DNA from: Oceanihabitans sp. | GTDB lineage: Bacteria; Bacteroidota; Bacteroidia; Flavobacteriales; Flavobacteriaceae | DNA: 21,752 bases | NCBI GenBank assembly: GCA_018067265.1 | Contig: JAGPUY010000183.1 | Coordinates: forward strand, 1-21,752 | Direction: 5' to 3' | Part shown: one piece after another, positions 1 through 6,929 of the stretch | Layout: each line of letters opens with the position of its first letter | Position numbering within the stretch: the first letter of the stretch is position 1 | Made by a program: the position numbers and the translations under genes | Notes under the pieces: model-generated | Databases searched by the model: none | The model's input: the letters and a program-made list of their open reading frames with translations, nothing else | Told to the model about the DNA's origin: nothing

Positions 1-1309
1 CTAATGTATGTCCCATTTCTATTTGCTGCGACGTTTCTGGATTTAGATCTTCATTACCACTTCCTGCCCAATACAAATCATTATAGGTAGGAATTCTAAA
101 ATTCTTAGAACCATTTACATTTACCGTATAATGGTTCCCAAATTTATATTGCAATCCTAAACTATATAGTAACGGACTATCATAATTATTGGTAATTTCC
201 TTTCGTAAAGCAGCTTCATATAAAAACGATTTAATCTCTTGTTTATACAACAAACTGAAACTAGAAATTGTTCTATCGCTTTTACCAATACTAGAGCCTT
301 CACCCGAAGTATTTGTAATATCCATAACTCCCTGAAGCATGGCATCTTTAAATATTGTATAACTTAAATCGTACTTTCCAATAAGGGTTTTAGCTTCGCC
401 ATACGAGTAATTATCCAGGTTTGTGTTTGGAAAATACTTGTACTTCTCTGTGAGATATGCTAGTTTTAAAGTAGAGATGAATTTTCCGTATAATCCATTC
501 CATTCTAGCATGTTTCTAGAATTTAGATCTTGGTATTTTGTAGGTGTTTCTGAAGGAAATATAAAAGAGAACTCGCGTTCCCCATCATATAGGTAACTGT
601 AGAGTTTAATTACATTCTTCGTATTCACTTTATATCCAAAATTGACGGATACACTCTGATTATAAAACGCACCATTTAAGTTCGTTTTATCACTATCGAC
701 ATAGTCATAATCATTATCAGAACTCGATCTACTGATTGCTACATCTGCACTAAATTTTTTGGAAGAAAATCCAGACTTTACTCCTAAATCTAAGGTATTA
801 AAGCTTCCGTAGTTGGCATAAATAGAATTCTCAAAACCTTGATTAAAAGCGATATCATTGTTTAAGTGAATAGAACCGCCAATGGCACCACTTCCGTAAA
901 GCACACTTCCACCACCACTTCTTATACTTACCGCATCAAAATTTCGAATATTAATGGTGTTAAAATCGGTTTGACCGTTAAATTGTGAATTGATATTAAT
1001 ACCGTTCCAAGCTACAACAGTTTGCTGCGCTGTGGTTCCTCTAAAAGAAGGTGAAGACACCATTCCTAAACCATTCTCTTTAAAATAAATATTAGAATTG
1101 TAGTTTAACAATTGTGTTAATGAGGGAGCACTTCTAGATAACACCGTATCTTTTAAAGTCGTTATAGATTGTGTATTGGAAAACGTTTTAAGGTATTTAT
1201 CCGACTTCAAAACCACTTCATCCAATTGTTGCACAGAATCTAGCCTTGTTTGCGAGAAACAGCTTAAACTAAAAATAATACCAAATAAAAATAGAATACC
1301 TTTTTTCAT
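1..1309 (-). CDS. btuB: TonB-dependent outer-membrane cobalamin receptor, N-terminal part (runs off the window)
   Basis: This ORF reads leftwards from an ATG at 1309 and stays open to the window edge, giving about 436 residues of a family usually near 600. Residues 1-20 form a signal peptide (MKKGILFLFG, then a hydrophobic core ending near CFSQ). A plug domain follows at about residues 40-150, with FRGTTAQQTVVAWNGI and a later SGGGSVLYGSGAIGGSI typical of TonB receptor plugs. After that come alternating amphipathic strands expected of a 22-strand beta-barrel. The cobalamin riboswitch in its leader makes vitamin B12 or another corrinoid the likely substrate, and the divergent btuF-like binding protein supports this. 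The role is energised uptake across the outer membrane with TonB/ExbBD. Family assignment is firm; the substrate is inferred from context. Confidence 0.93.
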   Translation of the reverse strand, partial: MKKGILFLFGIIFSLSCFSQTRLDSVQQLDEVVLKSDKYLKTFSNTQSITTLKDTVLSRSAPSLTQLLNYNSNIYFKENGLGMVSSPSFRGTTAQQTVVAWNGININSQFNGQTDFNTINIRNFDAVSIRSGGGSVLYGSGAIGGSIHLNNDIAFNQGFENSIYANYGSFNTLDLGVKSGFSSKKFSADVAISRSSSDNDYDYVDSDKTNLNGAFYNQSVSVNFGYKVNTKNVIKLYSYLYDGEREFSFIFPSETPTKYQDLNSRNMLEWNGLYGKFISTLKLAYLTEKYKYFPNTNLDNYSYGEAKTLIGKYDLSYTIFKDAMLQGVMDITNTSGEGSSIGKSDRTISSFSLLYKQEIKSFLYEAALRKEITNNYDSPLLYSLGLQYKFGNHYTVNVNGSKNFRIPTYNDLYWAGSGNEDLNPETSQQIEMGHTL

Positions 1310-1336
1310 AATCTTAAAATCTTTCTCCCGAAGATT
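1310..1336 (-). promoter_or_regulatory. Candidate expression platform of the cobalamin riboswitch
   Basis: Read on the minus strand, AATCTT (1336-1331) can pair either with AAGATT at 1323-1318 or with a second AAGATT at 1315-1310, which directly abuts the btuB ATG at 1309. The stretch ATTTTAA (1320-1314) is the exact complement of the aptamer loop TTAAAAT (1481-1475). An L5-L13-type kissing interaction that masks the start region is therefore possible. The pairings are visible in the sequence; their use in regulation is inferred. Confidence 0.5.
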
Positions 1337-1349
1337 CATTTGATGTTGA

Positions 1350-1530
1350 AATTGGCAGGTCTCCTGACTCTCATCTTATTATTTGTCTTCCCAGAAAATT
1401 TTTCCAGTGACTTGAAGGGTAATAATAAGTATTCACTAAGTGAACAAAGATTACAGTTGCGGGAACAGTTCTAGATTTTAACTAGATTCCCTTTTAATCG
1501 ACTTTGCTTCATTGCGAAGTCAAACCAAAA
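1350..1530 (-). promoter_or_regulatory. Cobalamin riboswitch aptamer
   Basis: The minus strand carries the B12 box GAGTCAGGAGACCTGCC at 1370-1354 and the conserved core CTGTTCCCGCAACTGTAATC at 1468-1449. Upstream of these are AAAAGGGAA and a P5-like stem CTAG/CTAG (1485-1482 with 1474-1471) closing the loop TTAAAAT. A 5' hairpin beginning GACTTCGC lies at 1522-1500. The order and spacing match cobalamin aptamers. It sits 41 bases upstream of the btuB start and should lower receptor expression when adenosylcobalamin or a related corrinoid is abundant. Confidence 0.95.
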
Positions 1531-1537
1531 TTCTGTG

Positions 1538-1565
1538 CAAAAGTAATTTCTTTTTTAAATGCAAA
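1538..1565 (-). promoter_or_regulatory. Promoter for the riboswitch-btuB transcript
   Basis: On the minus strand a perfect Bacteroidota -7 box TACTTTTG lies at 1545-1538 and a TTTG at 1565-1562 can serve as the -33 element, with 16 bases between them, slightly short of the usual spacing. Transcription would start near 1531, just upstream of the first riboswitch hairpin, which fits the aptamer boundary well. Confidence 0.6.
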
Positions 1566-1575
1566 CTAATTAAAA

Positions 1576-1683
1576 TTACTTTTTCTTATTCATTTTATAA
1601 ATAAGAAAAATAAACCCAATTAAAAAATGTGCTATTATAATTCCTCCTACTATATATATTGTTAAATTTGAACCGTCTCTCAT
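1576..1683 (-). CDS. Small single-pass membrane peptide, 35 residues, hypothetical
   Basis: An ATG at 1683 opens a 35-codon frame ending in TAA at 1578-1576. The peptide has a short polar start (MRDGSNL), one hydrophobic segment of about 21 residues (roughly 8-28, with a GG and several isoleucines) and a basic tail MNKKK, as expected for a membrane protein with its C-terminus in the cytoplasm. A purine-rich GGAGG occurs inside the frame, not before it. It lies between the btuF start and the btuB riboswitch, transcribed towards btuB. I do not recognise the family and give it no function. The promoter box proposed for btuF falls inside this frame on the other strand, so it could also be a chance ORF in promoter DNA. 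Confidence 0.5.
   Translation of the reverse strand: MRDGSNLTIYIVGGIIIAHFLIGFIFLIYKMNKKK
1663..1670 (+). promoter_or_regulatory. Candidate -7 promoter box for btuFCD
   Basis: TAAATTTG matches the Bacteroidota -7 consensus TAnnTTTG and lies 56 bases before the btuF start codon at 1727. No TTG is present at the expected -33 position, so this is a moderate candidate. No riboswitch is visible in the short leader it would produce. Confidence 0.4.
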
Positions 1684-1726
1684 GACTAAAATTTTATATA
1701 AATTTACACGAATTCAATCTGTTTAA

Positions 1727-2893
1727 ATGTCACTAATGTTACAAAACAAAACTTTCACTTCCCTGCTACTTTGTCTTTTATTATCTTTTACCGCATGTAA
1801 AAAGGAAGCCAAATCAATTCCTGAAAACAAGCAAGATTTTACTGAAACAGCATTTAAATATGCCGAAGGTTTTACCATTACACAAAATGGAAACTTTAAA
1901 GTACTAACAATTAAAAACCCATGGCCCAAAGCAGAAAAGGAATATAAATATGCTTTAGTTCCCAAAAATGTAGCGTCCAAAATAACATTAGACAAAGACG
2001 AATTTGATGGCATAATAACGATTCCTATTGAAAAAATAGTAGTTACATCTACCACACATATTCCTGCTTTAGAGCTTTTAGAAGTAGAAGAAACACTAGT
2101 TGGTTTTCCTGGAACAGATTATGTCTCTTCCTTAAAAACAAGAGCGAGAATTGACACCGAAAGTATTCGAGAATTAGGAAAAAACGAAGGCATCAATACC
2201 GAAGTTTTATTAGAATTACAACCAAACGTAGTTATTGGTTATGGTATAGATGGAAATAACAAAACCTTTGAAACGATTAAAAAAGCAGGAATTCCTATAA
2301 TCTACAATGGCGATTGGGTAGAAAAATCGGCATTAGCAAAAGCAGAATGGATTAAGTTCTTTGGCGTTCTTTATAACAAAGAAAAAGTAGCAAATACTAT
2401 TTTTGATTCTATTGAAAAAAATTATCAAGAAGCAAAAGCTCTTGCTGCAAAAGTAGAAAGCCAACCAACCGTTATAAGTGGAGCAATGCATAAAGATACT
2501 TGGTATTTACCTAATGGTACAAGTCCGGAAGCACAAATTTTAAAAGACGCCAACGTAAACTATTTATATAGTGAAACCACAGGAAGTGGTAGTTTAGCAC
2601 TAAACTTTGAAACGGTTTTTGAGAAAGCAAAACATGCCGAATTATGGTTAAGTCCTTCGTATTACACAAGTATGGAAGCGCTAGAAAAAGCAAATGTGCA
2701 TTACACGAAATTTGATGCTTTTCAAAATAAAAAGATCTATACCTTTTCAAATACAACAGGAAAAACTGGCGGTGTTTTATATTACGAACTTGGTACCGCA
2801 AGACCAGATATCGTTTTAAAAGATATTATTAAAATCTGTCATCCCGAATTATTACCAGATTATACCCCTTACTTTTTTAAACCTTTAAAATAA
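1727..2893 (+). CDS. btuF: Cobalamin/iron-siderophore-type ABC transporter substrate-binding lipoprotein (BtuF/FecB family)
   Basis: The 388-residue product starts with a lipoprotein signal peptide whose lipobox ends FTAC, placing the lipidated cysteine at residue 24 (22 or 21 if the ATG at 1736 is used instead). The mature part has the helical-backbone, two-lobed class III binding-protein pattern, including the segment LLELQPNVVIGYG and a later WLSPSYYTSMEAL. It would capture substrate in the periplasm for the permease encoded one base downstream. FecB-type proteins bind either B12 or ferric siderophores; the divergent riboswitch-controlled receptor favours B12. Both ATGs at 1727 and 1736 are plausible starts. 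Confidence 0.85.
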   Translation: MSLMLQNKTFTSLLLCLLLSFTACKKEAKSIPENKQDFTETAFKYAEGFTITQNGNFKVLTIKNPWPKAEKEYKYALVPKNVASKITLDKDEFDGIITIPIEKIVVTSTTHIPALELLEVEETLVGFPGTDYVSSLKTRARIDTESIRELGKNEGINTEVLLELQPNVVIGYGIDGNNKTFETIKKAGIPIIYNGDWVEKSALAKAEWIKFFGVLYNKEKVANTIFDSIEKNYQEAKALAAKVESQPTVISGAMHKDTWYLPNGTSPEAQILKDANVNYLYSETTGSGSLALNFETVFEKAKHAELWLSPSYYTSMEALEKANVHYTKFDAFQNKKIYTFSNTTGKTGGVLYYELGTARPDIVLKDIIKICHPELLPDYTPYFFKPLK

Positions 2894-2894
2894 T

Positions 2895-3923
2895 TTGTCC
2901 GAAACCAATACATATAAAGGTTCCTTTATACTTTTAATCCTTACATTAATAGTATGCTTCTTTGCGAACATTAGCTTAGGTTCTGTGTCTATACCCTTAA
3001 AAGAAATTTTTAATAGTTTAGTAGGTGCTTCGTCTAATGCATCTTGGCAATATATTATTGTAGATTATAGATTACCAAAAGCAGTCACAGCAATTTTAGT
3101 TGGTTCTGGTTTGGGTATTTCGGGATTATTAATGCAAACGCTTTTTAGAAACCCTTTAGCAGGACCATTTGTTCTTGGTATCACATCTGGTGCAAGTTTA
3201 GGTGTTGCTTTGGTGATTTTGGGAGGTGGTCTTTTTGGTGGTATTTTCGCTTCCTTATTAATTTCAAAATGGACTATCGTTATCGCAGCTAGTTTAGGAA
3301 GTTTTCTTGTTCTATTAGCGGTATTAATCGTTTCGTCTCGAGTGAAAGATACGATGGCTATTCTTATTATCGGACTCATGTTTGGAAGCATTACTTCTGC
3401 AGTAGTAAGTGTACTCTCCTATTTTAGTTCTGCCGAACAATTACAACAATATATCTTTTGGGGATTTGGTAGTTTAGGAAACTTATCTTGGAACGAAGTC
3501 TTTATTTTCTTTGTCATTTATTGCTTCGGAATACTACTTAGTATCTTGGCTATAAAAGGATTAAACACCTTATTACTTGGAGAAAATTATGCAAAAAGCT
3601 TAGGGTTAAATATTAAGCGAAGTCGTATAATCATTATCCTTGCAACCAGCTTATTAGCAGGAACCATAACCGCCTTTGCAGGACCAATTGCTTTTATTGG
3701 TTTGGCTGTTCCGCATTTAACCAGACAAATTTTTAATACCTCCAATCATAAAATATTATTACCAGCCGTATTTTTATTTGGTGCCATAGTGATGCTTATT
3801 TGTGATAGTATCGCACAATTACCAACCAGTGATTATACCTTACCTATTAATGCTATTACTAGTTTAATTGGTGCTCCTGTTGTGATATGGTTATTGGTTA
3901 GAAAAAGAAAGATGGTATTTTAG
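2895..3923 (+). CDS. btuC: FecCD-family ABC transporter permease (BtuC-like)
   Basis: The 342-residue membrane protein has about nine to ten hydrophobic segments and FecCD hallmarks: DYRLPKAVTAILVGSGLGISG near residue 60, NPLAGPFVLGITSGASLG near residue 90, and a C-terminal GPIAFIGLAVPHLTRQ. These match inner-membrane permeases that import B12 or siderophores, with the last motif near the site that contacts the ATPase. The start must be a TTG: an in-frame stop lies at 2886-2888 and the next in-frame ATG falls inside the second conserved region. It follows the btuF stop by a single base, indicating translational coupling. The start TTGTCCGAAACCAA closely resembles that of the downstream ATPase. 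Confidence 0.88.
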   Translation: MSETNTYKGSFILLILTLIVCFFANISLGSVSIPLKEIFNSLVGASSNASWQYIIVDYRLPKAVTAILVGSGLGISGLLMQTLFRNPLAGPFVLGITSGASLGVALVILGGGLFGGIFASLLISKWTIVIAASLGSFLVLLAVLIVSSRVKDTMAILIIGLMFGSITSAVVSVLSYFSSAEQLQQYIFWGFGSLGNLSWNEVFIFFVIYCFGILLSILAIKGLNTLLLGENYAKSLGLNIKRSRIIIILATSLLAGTITAFAGPIAFIGLAVPHLTRQIFNTSNHKILLPAVFLFGAIVMLICDSIAQLPTSDYTLPINAITSLIGAPVVIWLLVRKRKMVF

Positions 3924-3987
3924 ATAGAGTAAAGAAAAAATGTTGATTGTTGATTAAAAACGAATAATCAAACTTATAATAAAATAT

Positions 3988-4164
3988 AAAATGAACTTGA
4001 AATTCCGACACAGTCGGAAGCGTCAAAATTCAGAAATAACGAACGAAGGAATGCAGATGCAAAGCGAAGCTTTAAGCACGAAATTTCGAAAGTGAGTGAT
4101 GCTTTAGCAATTTCCTAATTTTGACATGATTTTTTGGTTCGTTTTGTATCTAGACAAAATGAAC
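3988..4164 (+). repeat. Palindrome-rich intergenic element between btuC and btuD
   Basis: The 287-base gap contains several nested dyads: TTCCGAC/GTCGGAA around ACA (4003-4019), GTCAAAATT (4022-4030) facing AATTTTGAC (4117-4125), AAAGC/GCTTT around GAA (4061-4073), and GTTC-G-TTTTGT facing ACAAAA-T-GAAC (4137-4164). The 9-base direct repeat AAAATGAAC occurs at both ends (3988-3996 and 4156-4164). No ORF fits. It resembles an interspersed, non-coding palindromic repeat; its family and copy number cannot be judged from this window. It may produce a structured RNA within the btuFCD transcript. Confidence 0.55.
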
Positions 4165-4210
4165 AAAGAAAAAAGGAAATTATATTAGTTTAACAATTTA
4201 AAAAAAAGTA

Positions 4211-5005
4211 TTGTCAGAAACCAACCAACATATCATCCTTAAAACCGAAAATCTTTCTATTGGTTACAAAACCAAAAAAGAAGAAACTACAATCGCTACT
4301 AACATAAATCTTACTTTAAAAAAAGGAGAATTGATTGGTCTTGTTGGCGGAAATGGTATTGGTAAATCCACCTTATTAAGAACACTAACACAAGTGCAAC
4401 CAAAATTATCTGGAGCTTTATATTTAAATGAAAAACCTTTAGAAGACTACGCTAACATGGACTTAGCAAAAGCTATGAGTTTGGTTTTAACTGAAGCTAT
4501 CGCATCTAAAAACTTATCCGTTTTTGAGCTTGTTGCTTTAGGGAGACAGCCATACACCAATTGGGTTGGTAATTTATCGGAAGAAGATATTAGTAAAGTA
4601 AACCACGCTATTACCCAAACAAATATTGAAAATTTAAAACATAAAAAATGTTTTGAGCTTAGTGATGGACAACTCCAAAAAGTGATGATTGCACGTGCTT
4701 TAGCACAAGATACCGATTTGATTATTCTAGATGAACCAACGACACATTTAGATATGTACCACAAAGCGTACATTTTAAAACTACTTCAAAAACTAGTGAA
4801 AGAAACAGGTAAAACCATTTTATTTTCTTCTCATGAAATAGATTTAGCCATTCAGTTATGTGATACTATGATTGTTATGACTAAAACAGAAGTCATTTCC
4901 AATACACCTTGTACACTCATTGAACAAGGAACATTTAATACTTTATTTCCAGAAGACTTAATCGCTTTTGATGCAAATACGGGAAGTTTTCGAGTGAAAA
5001 AGTAA
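4211..5005 (+). CDS. btuD: ABC transporter ATP-binding protein (BtuD/FecE family)
   Basis: The 264-residue protein contains Walker A GGNGIGKST (residues 46-54), a signature LSDGQ (150-154), Walker B LIILDEP with D174 and E175, and an H-loop region SSHEID. The usual third signature residue is glycine; aspartate here is a modest departure seen in this subfamily branch or peculiar to this gene. It should power the btuC permease at the cytoplasmic face. An in-frame stop at 4199-4201 leaves TTG at 4211 as the only upstream start that keeps the conserved N-terminus. It is separated from btuC by a palindromic element, so its cotranscription is likely but not certain. Confidence 0.88.
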   Translation: MSETNQHIILKTENLSIGYKTKKEETTIATNINLTLKKGELIGLVGGNGIGKSTLLRTLTQVQPKLSGALYLNEKPLEDYANMDLAKAMSLVLTEAIASKNLSVFELVALGRQPYTNWVGNLSEEDISKVNHAITQTNIENLKHKKCFELSDGQLQKVMIARALAQDTDLIILDEPTTHLDMYHKAYILKLLQKLVKETGKTILFSSHEIDLAIQLCDTMIVMTKTEVISNTPCTLIEQGTFNTLFPEDLIAFDANTGSFRVKK

Positions 5006-5121
5006 AACGATTAGAATTACCGAATAAATTCACTATATTTATATTGCTCATTTTCAGTGATTTAAATCTACTTTTTAAAATTTATCCTATTTATTTTATG
5101 GTCTTCTAAATTACAGAAACC

Positions 5122-6849
5122 ATGAAAACTAAATTAAATCTATTCTTATTTTCGCTGCTTACAGTGACTATAATGTCTTTATTCTTTTTAAATAAAGAAG
5201 AAGAAATCGACTATTCTAAAAAATATGGCATGAATGTAATTAAATGCACGCCTGCAACGTTTCTATTGGAAGAAGTAGATACCACCAAACAAATTTCCCC
5301 ATTATTTGAAAATCTTGGAAATCACGCCTACAAAGTCAGCACGAAAAATGATTTAGCGCAACAGTTTTTTAATCAAGGTTTACGACTTACTTACGCATTT
5401 AACCATGCGGAAGCACATCGCTCTTTTATGGAAGCTTCTAGATTAGACCCAAATTTAGCCATGGCTTTTTGGGGACAAGCTTATGTTCTTGGACCAAATA
5501 TTAATGATCCTTTTCCAGATGACGATCGTAAAAACAAATACAACGAAGCCATAGATAAAGCGAAACAATTAGCTACCAACGCAACCCCAAAAGAACAAGA
5601 TATCATTGAAGCATTAACACATCGCTATTCTAAAAATTTGACTGCAGATACTCCAGAATTAAATGTAGCATATATGCATGCGATGACTAAGGTTGTGGAA
5701 AAATACCCTGAAGACACCAACATCAATACCTTATTTGCAGCTTCTGTTATGAATACGGTTCCTTGGAATTATTGGGATAAAGATGGCAATCCGTCACCAA
5801 ACATTGATAAAGCCAAAGCAGCCCTTGAAAAAGCGATGGTTTTAGATGCCAATAATCCTGGTGCACACCATTATTATATTCATATGGTCGAATTACCAAA
5901 ACCCGATTTAGCGGTTCCAAGTGCAGAAAAGCTAGGTACTTTAATGCCTGCTGCCGGTCATATTGTACATATGCCATCCCATATTTATATACGAGTTGGT
6001 AGATATAAAGATGCTGTAGAATCGAATCAAAAAGCCATTTTAGCAGATGAAGATTATATTTCACAATGTTTATCTCAAGGCATGTATCCTTTAGGATATT
6101 ATCCGCATAACATTCATTTTTTATGGTCGGCAGCAACGCTTTTAGGAAACAGTGAAATTGCAATAGATGCAGCAAAAAAAACGGCAGAAAAAGTGCCAAC
6201 TGGGGAATTAAAAGAACTTCATTTTTTACAAAATTTTGCTGCAACGCCGCTCCTTGCCTATACGCGATTTGGAAAATGGAATGCTATTTTAACCATTCCG
6301 AAACCAAATGATGAGCTCAAACATTTAAAAATGATCTGGCATTATGCCCGTGGCATTGCTTTTATTAGAAAAAACAATATTAAAGAGGCACAAGAAGAAC
6401 TAGATGCTATTGCTAGTTATGTTAAAGATCCCGAAATGGAAACCATAGTTGCTACTGGTTTTGATAATGGCACCACCATTTCTAAACTTGCGTTCGAAGT
6501 GGTTGCAGGCGAATTAGAAGCCTTAAAAGGAAACTATAACTCCGCCATTACACATCTAAAAAGTGCTGTAAAAATGGAAGATGATTTAATTTACAACGAA
6601 CCAGCTGCATGGTATATTCCGCCAAGACAGAATTTAGGCGCTGTTTTACTTAAAGCAAATAAATATAAAGACGCAGAACAAGTTTTTAAAGAAGATTTAA
6701 AAGATTTAAGACAAAACGGTTGGTCCTTAATGGGTTTATATCAAAGCTTAAAAGCACAAGGAAAACTGGATGAAGCAAACAAAATAAAGCAAGAGTTTGA
6801 TACTGCTTGGAAGGATGCTGACATTGAAATTACAACATCCATTTTATAA
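5122..6849 (+). CDS. Tetratricopeptide-repeat protein with histidine-rich motifs, exported or membrane-anchored
   Basis: The 575-residue product has an N-terminal hydrophobic segment (about residues 5-23) acting as signal peptide or anchor. TPR-like helices follow at about residues 75-130 (FFNQGLRLTYAFNHAEAHRSF, then LDPNLAMAFWGQAYV) and again at 400-560. The centre, about residues 245-335, is striking for conserved-looking histidines: PGAHHYYIHMVEL, AAGHIVHMPSHIYIRVGRY and YYPHNIHFLW. TPR regions usually bind proteins; the histidine cluster might bind a metal or cofactor, which is inference. It lies 116 bases after btuD on the same strand, with no clear terminator between. I know it only as a widespread uncharacterised TPR family. 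Confidence 0.75.
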   Translation: MKTKLNLFLFSLLTVTIMSLFFLNKEEEIDYSKKYGMNVIKCTPATFLLEEVDTTKQISPLFENLGNHAYKVSTKNDLAQQFFNQGLRLTYAFNHAEAHRSFMEASRLDPNLAMAFWGQAYVLGPNINDPFPDDDRKNKYNEAIDKAKQLATNATPKEQDIIEALTHRYSKNLTADTPELNVAYMHAMTKVVEKYPEDTNINTLFAASVMNTVPWNYWDKDGNPSPNIDKAKAALEKAMVLDANNPGAHHYYIHMVELPKPDLAVPSAEKLGTLMPAAGHIVHMPSHIYIRVGRYKDAVESNQKAILADEDYISQCLSQGMYPLGYYPHNIHFLWSAATLLGNSEIAIDAAKKTAEKVPTGELKELHFLQNFAATPLLAYTRFGKWNAILTIPKPNDELKHLKMIWHYARGIAFIRKNNIKEAQEELDAIASYVKDPEMETIVATGFDNGTTISKLAFEVVAGELEALKGNYNSAITHLKSAVKMEDDLIYNEPAAWYIPPRQNLGAVLLKANKYKDAEQVFKEDLKDLRQNGWSLMGLYQSLKAQGKLDEANKIKQEFDTAWKDADIEITTSIL

Positions 6850-6903
6850 ATAACGACTGTTAAATCATTTGGCCTACATTCGTTTTCTTTCTTAATAAAA
6901 ATT

Positions 6904-6911
6904 TATCTTTG
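6904..6911 (+). promoter_or_regulatory. Candidate -7 promoter box for rmuC
   Basis: TATCTTTG matches TAnnTTTG exactly and lies 18 bases before the rmuC ATG at 6930, implying a very short leader. No TTG is found at the expected -33 distance. Confidence 0.45.
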
Positions 6912-6929
6912 GATAAACTTCTATTATAA

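Noticed and set aside
157..345. 62-codon minus-strand frame inside btuB
   Set aside because: It lies in another frame of the same strand as the btuB barrel region and has no motif; the barrel frame is open throughout.
1723..2055. 110-codon minus-strand frame over the start of btuF
   Set aside because: It is complementary to the btuF signal peptide and mature N-terminus and has no recognisable domain or start region.
3924..4210. A gene in the btuC-btuD gap
   Set aside because: No frame of useful length survives on either strand; the content is palindromic repeats.
5747..6244. 165-codon frame on the minus strand inside the TPR gene
   Set aside because: It is antisense to a well-supported coding region, its translation is leucine-rich without family motifs, and the plus-strand TPR and histidine motifs span the same bases.
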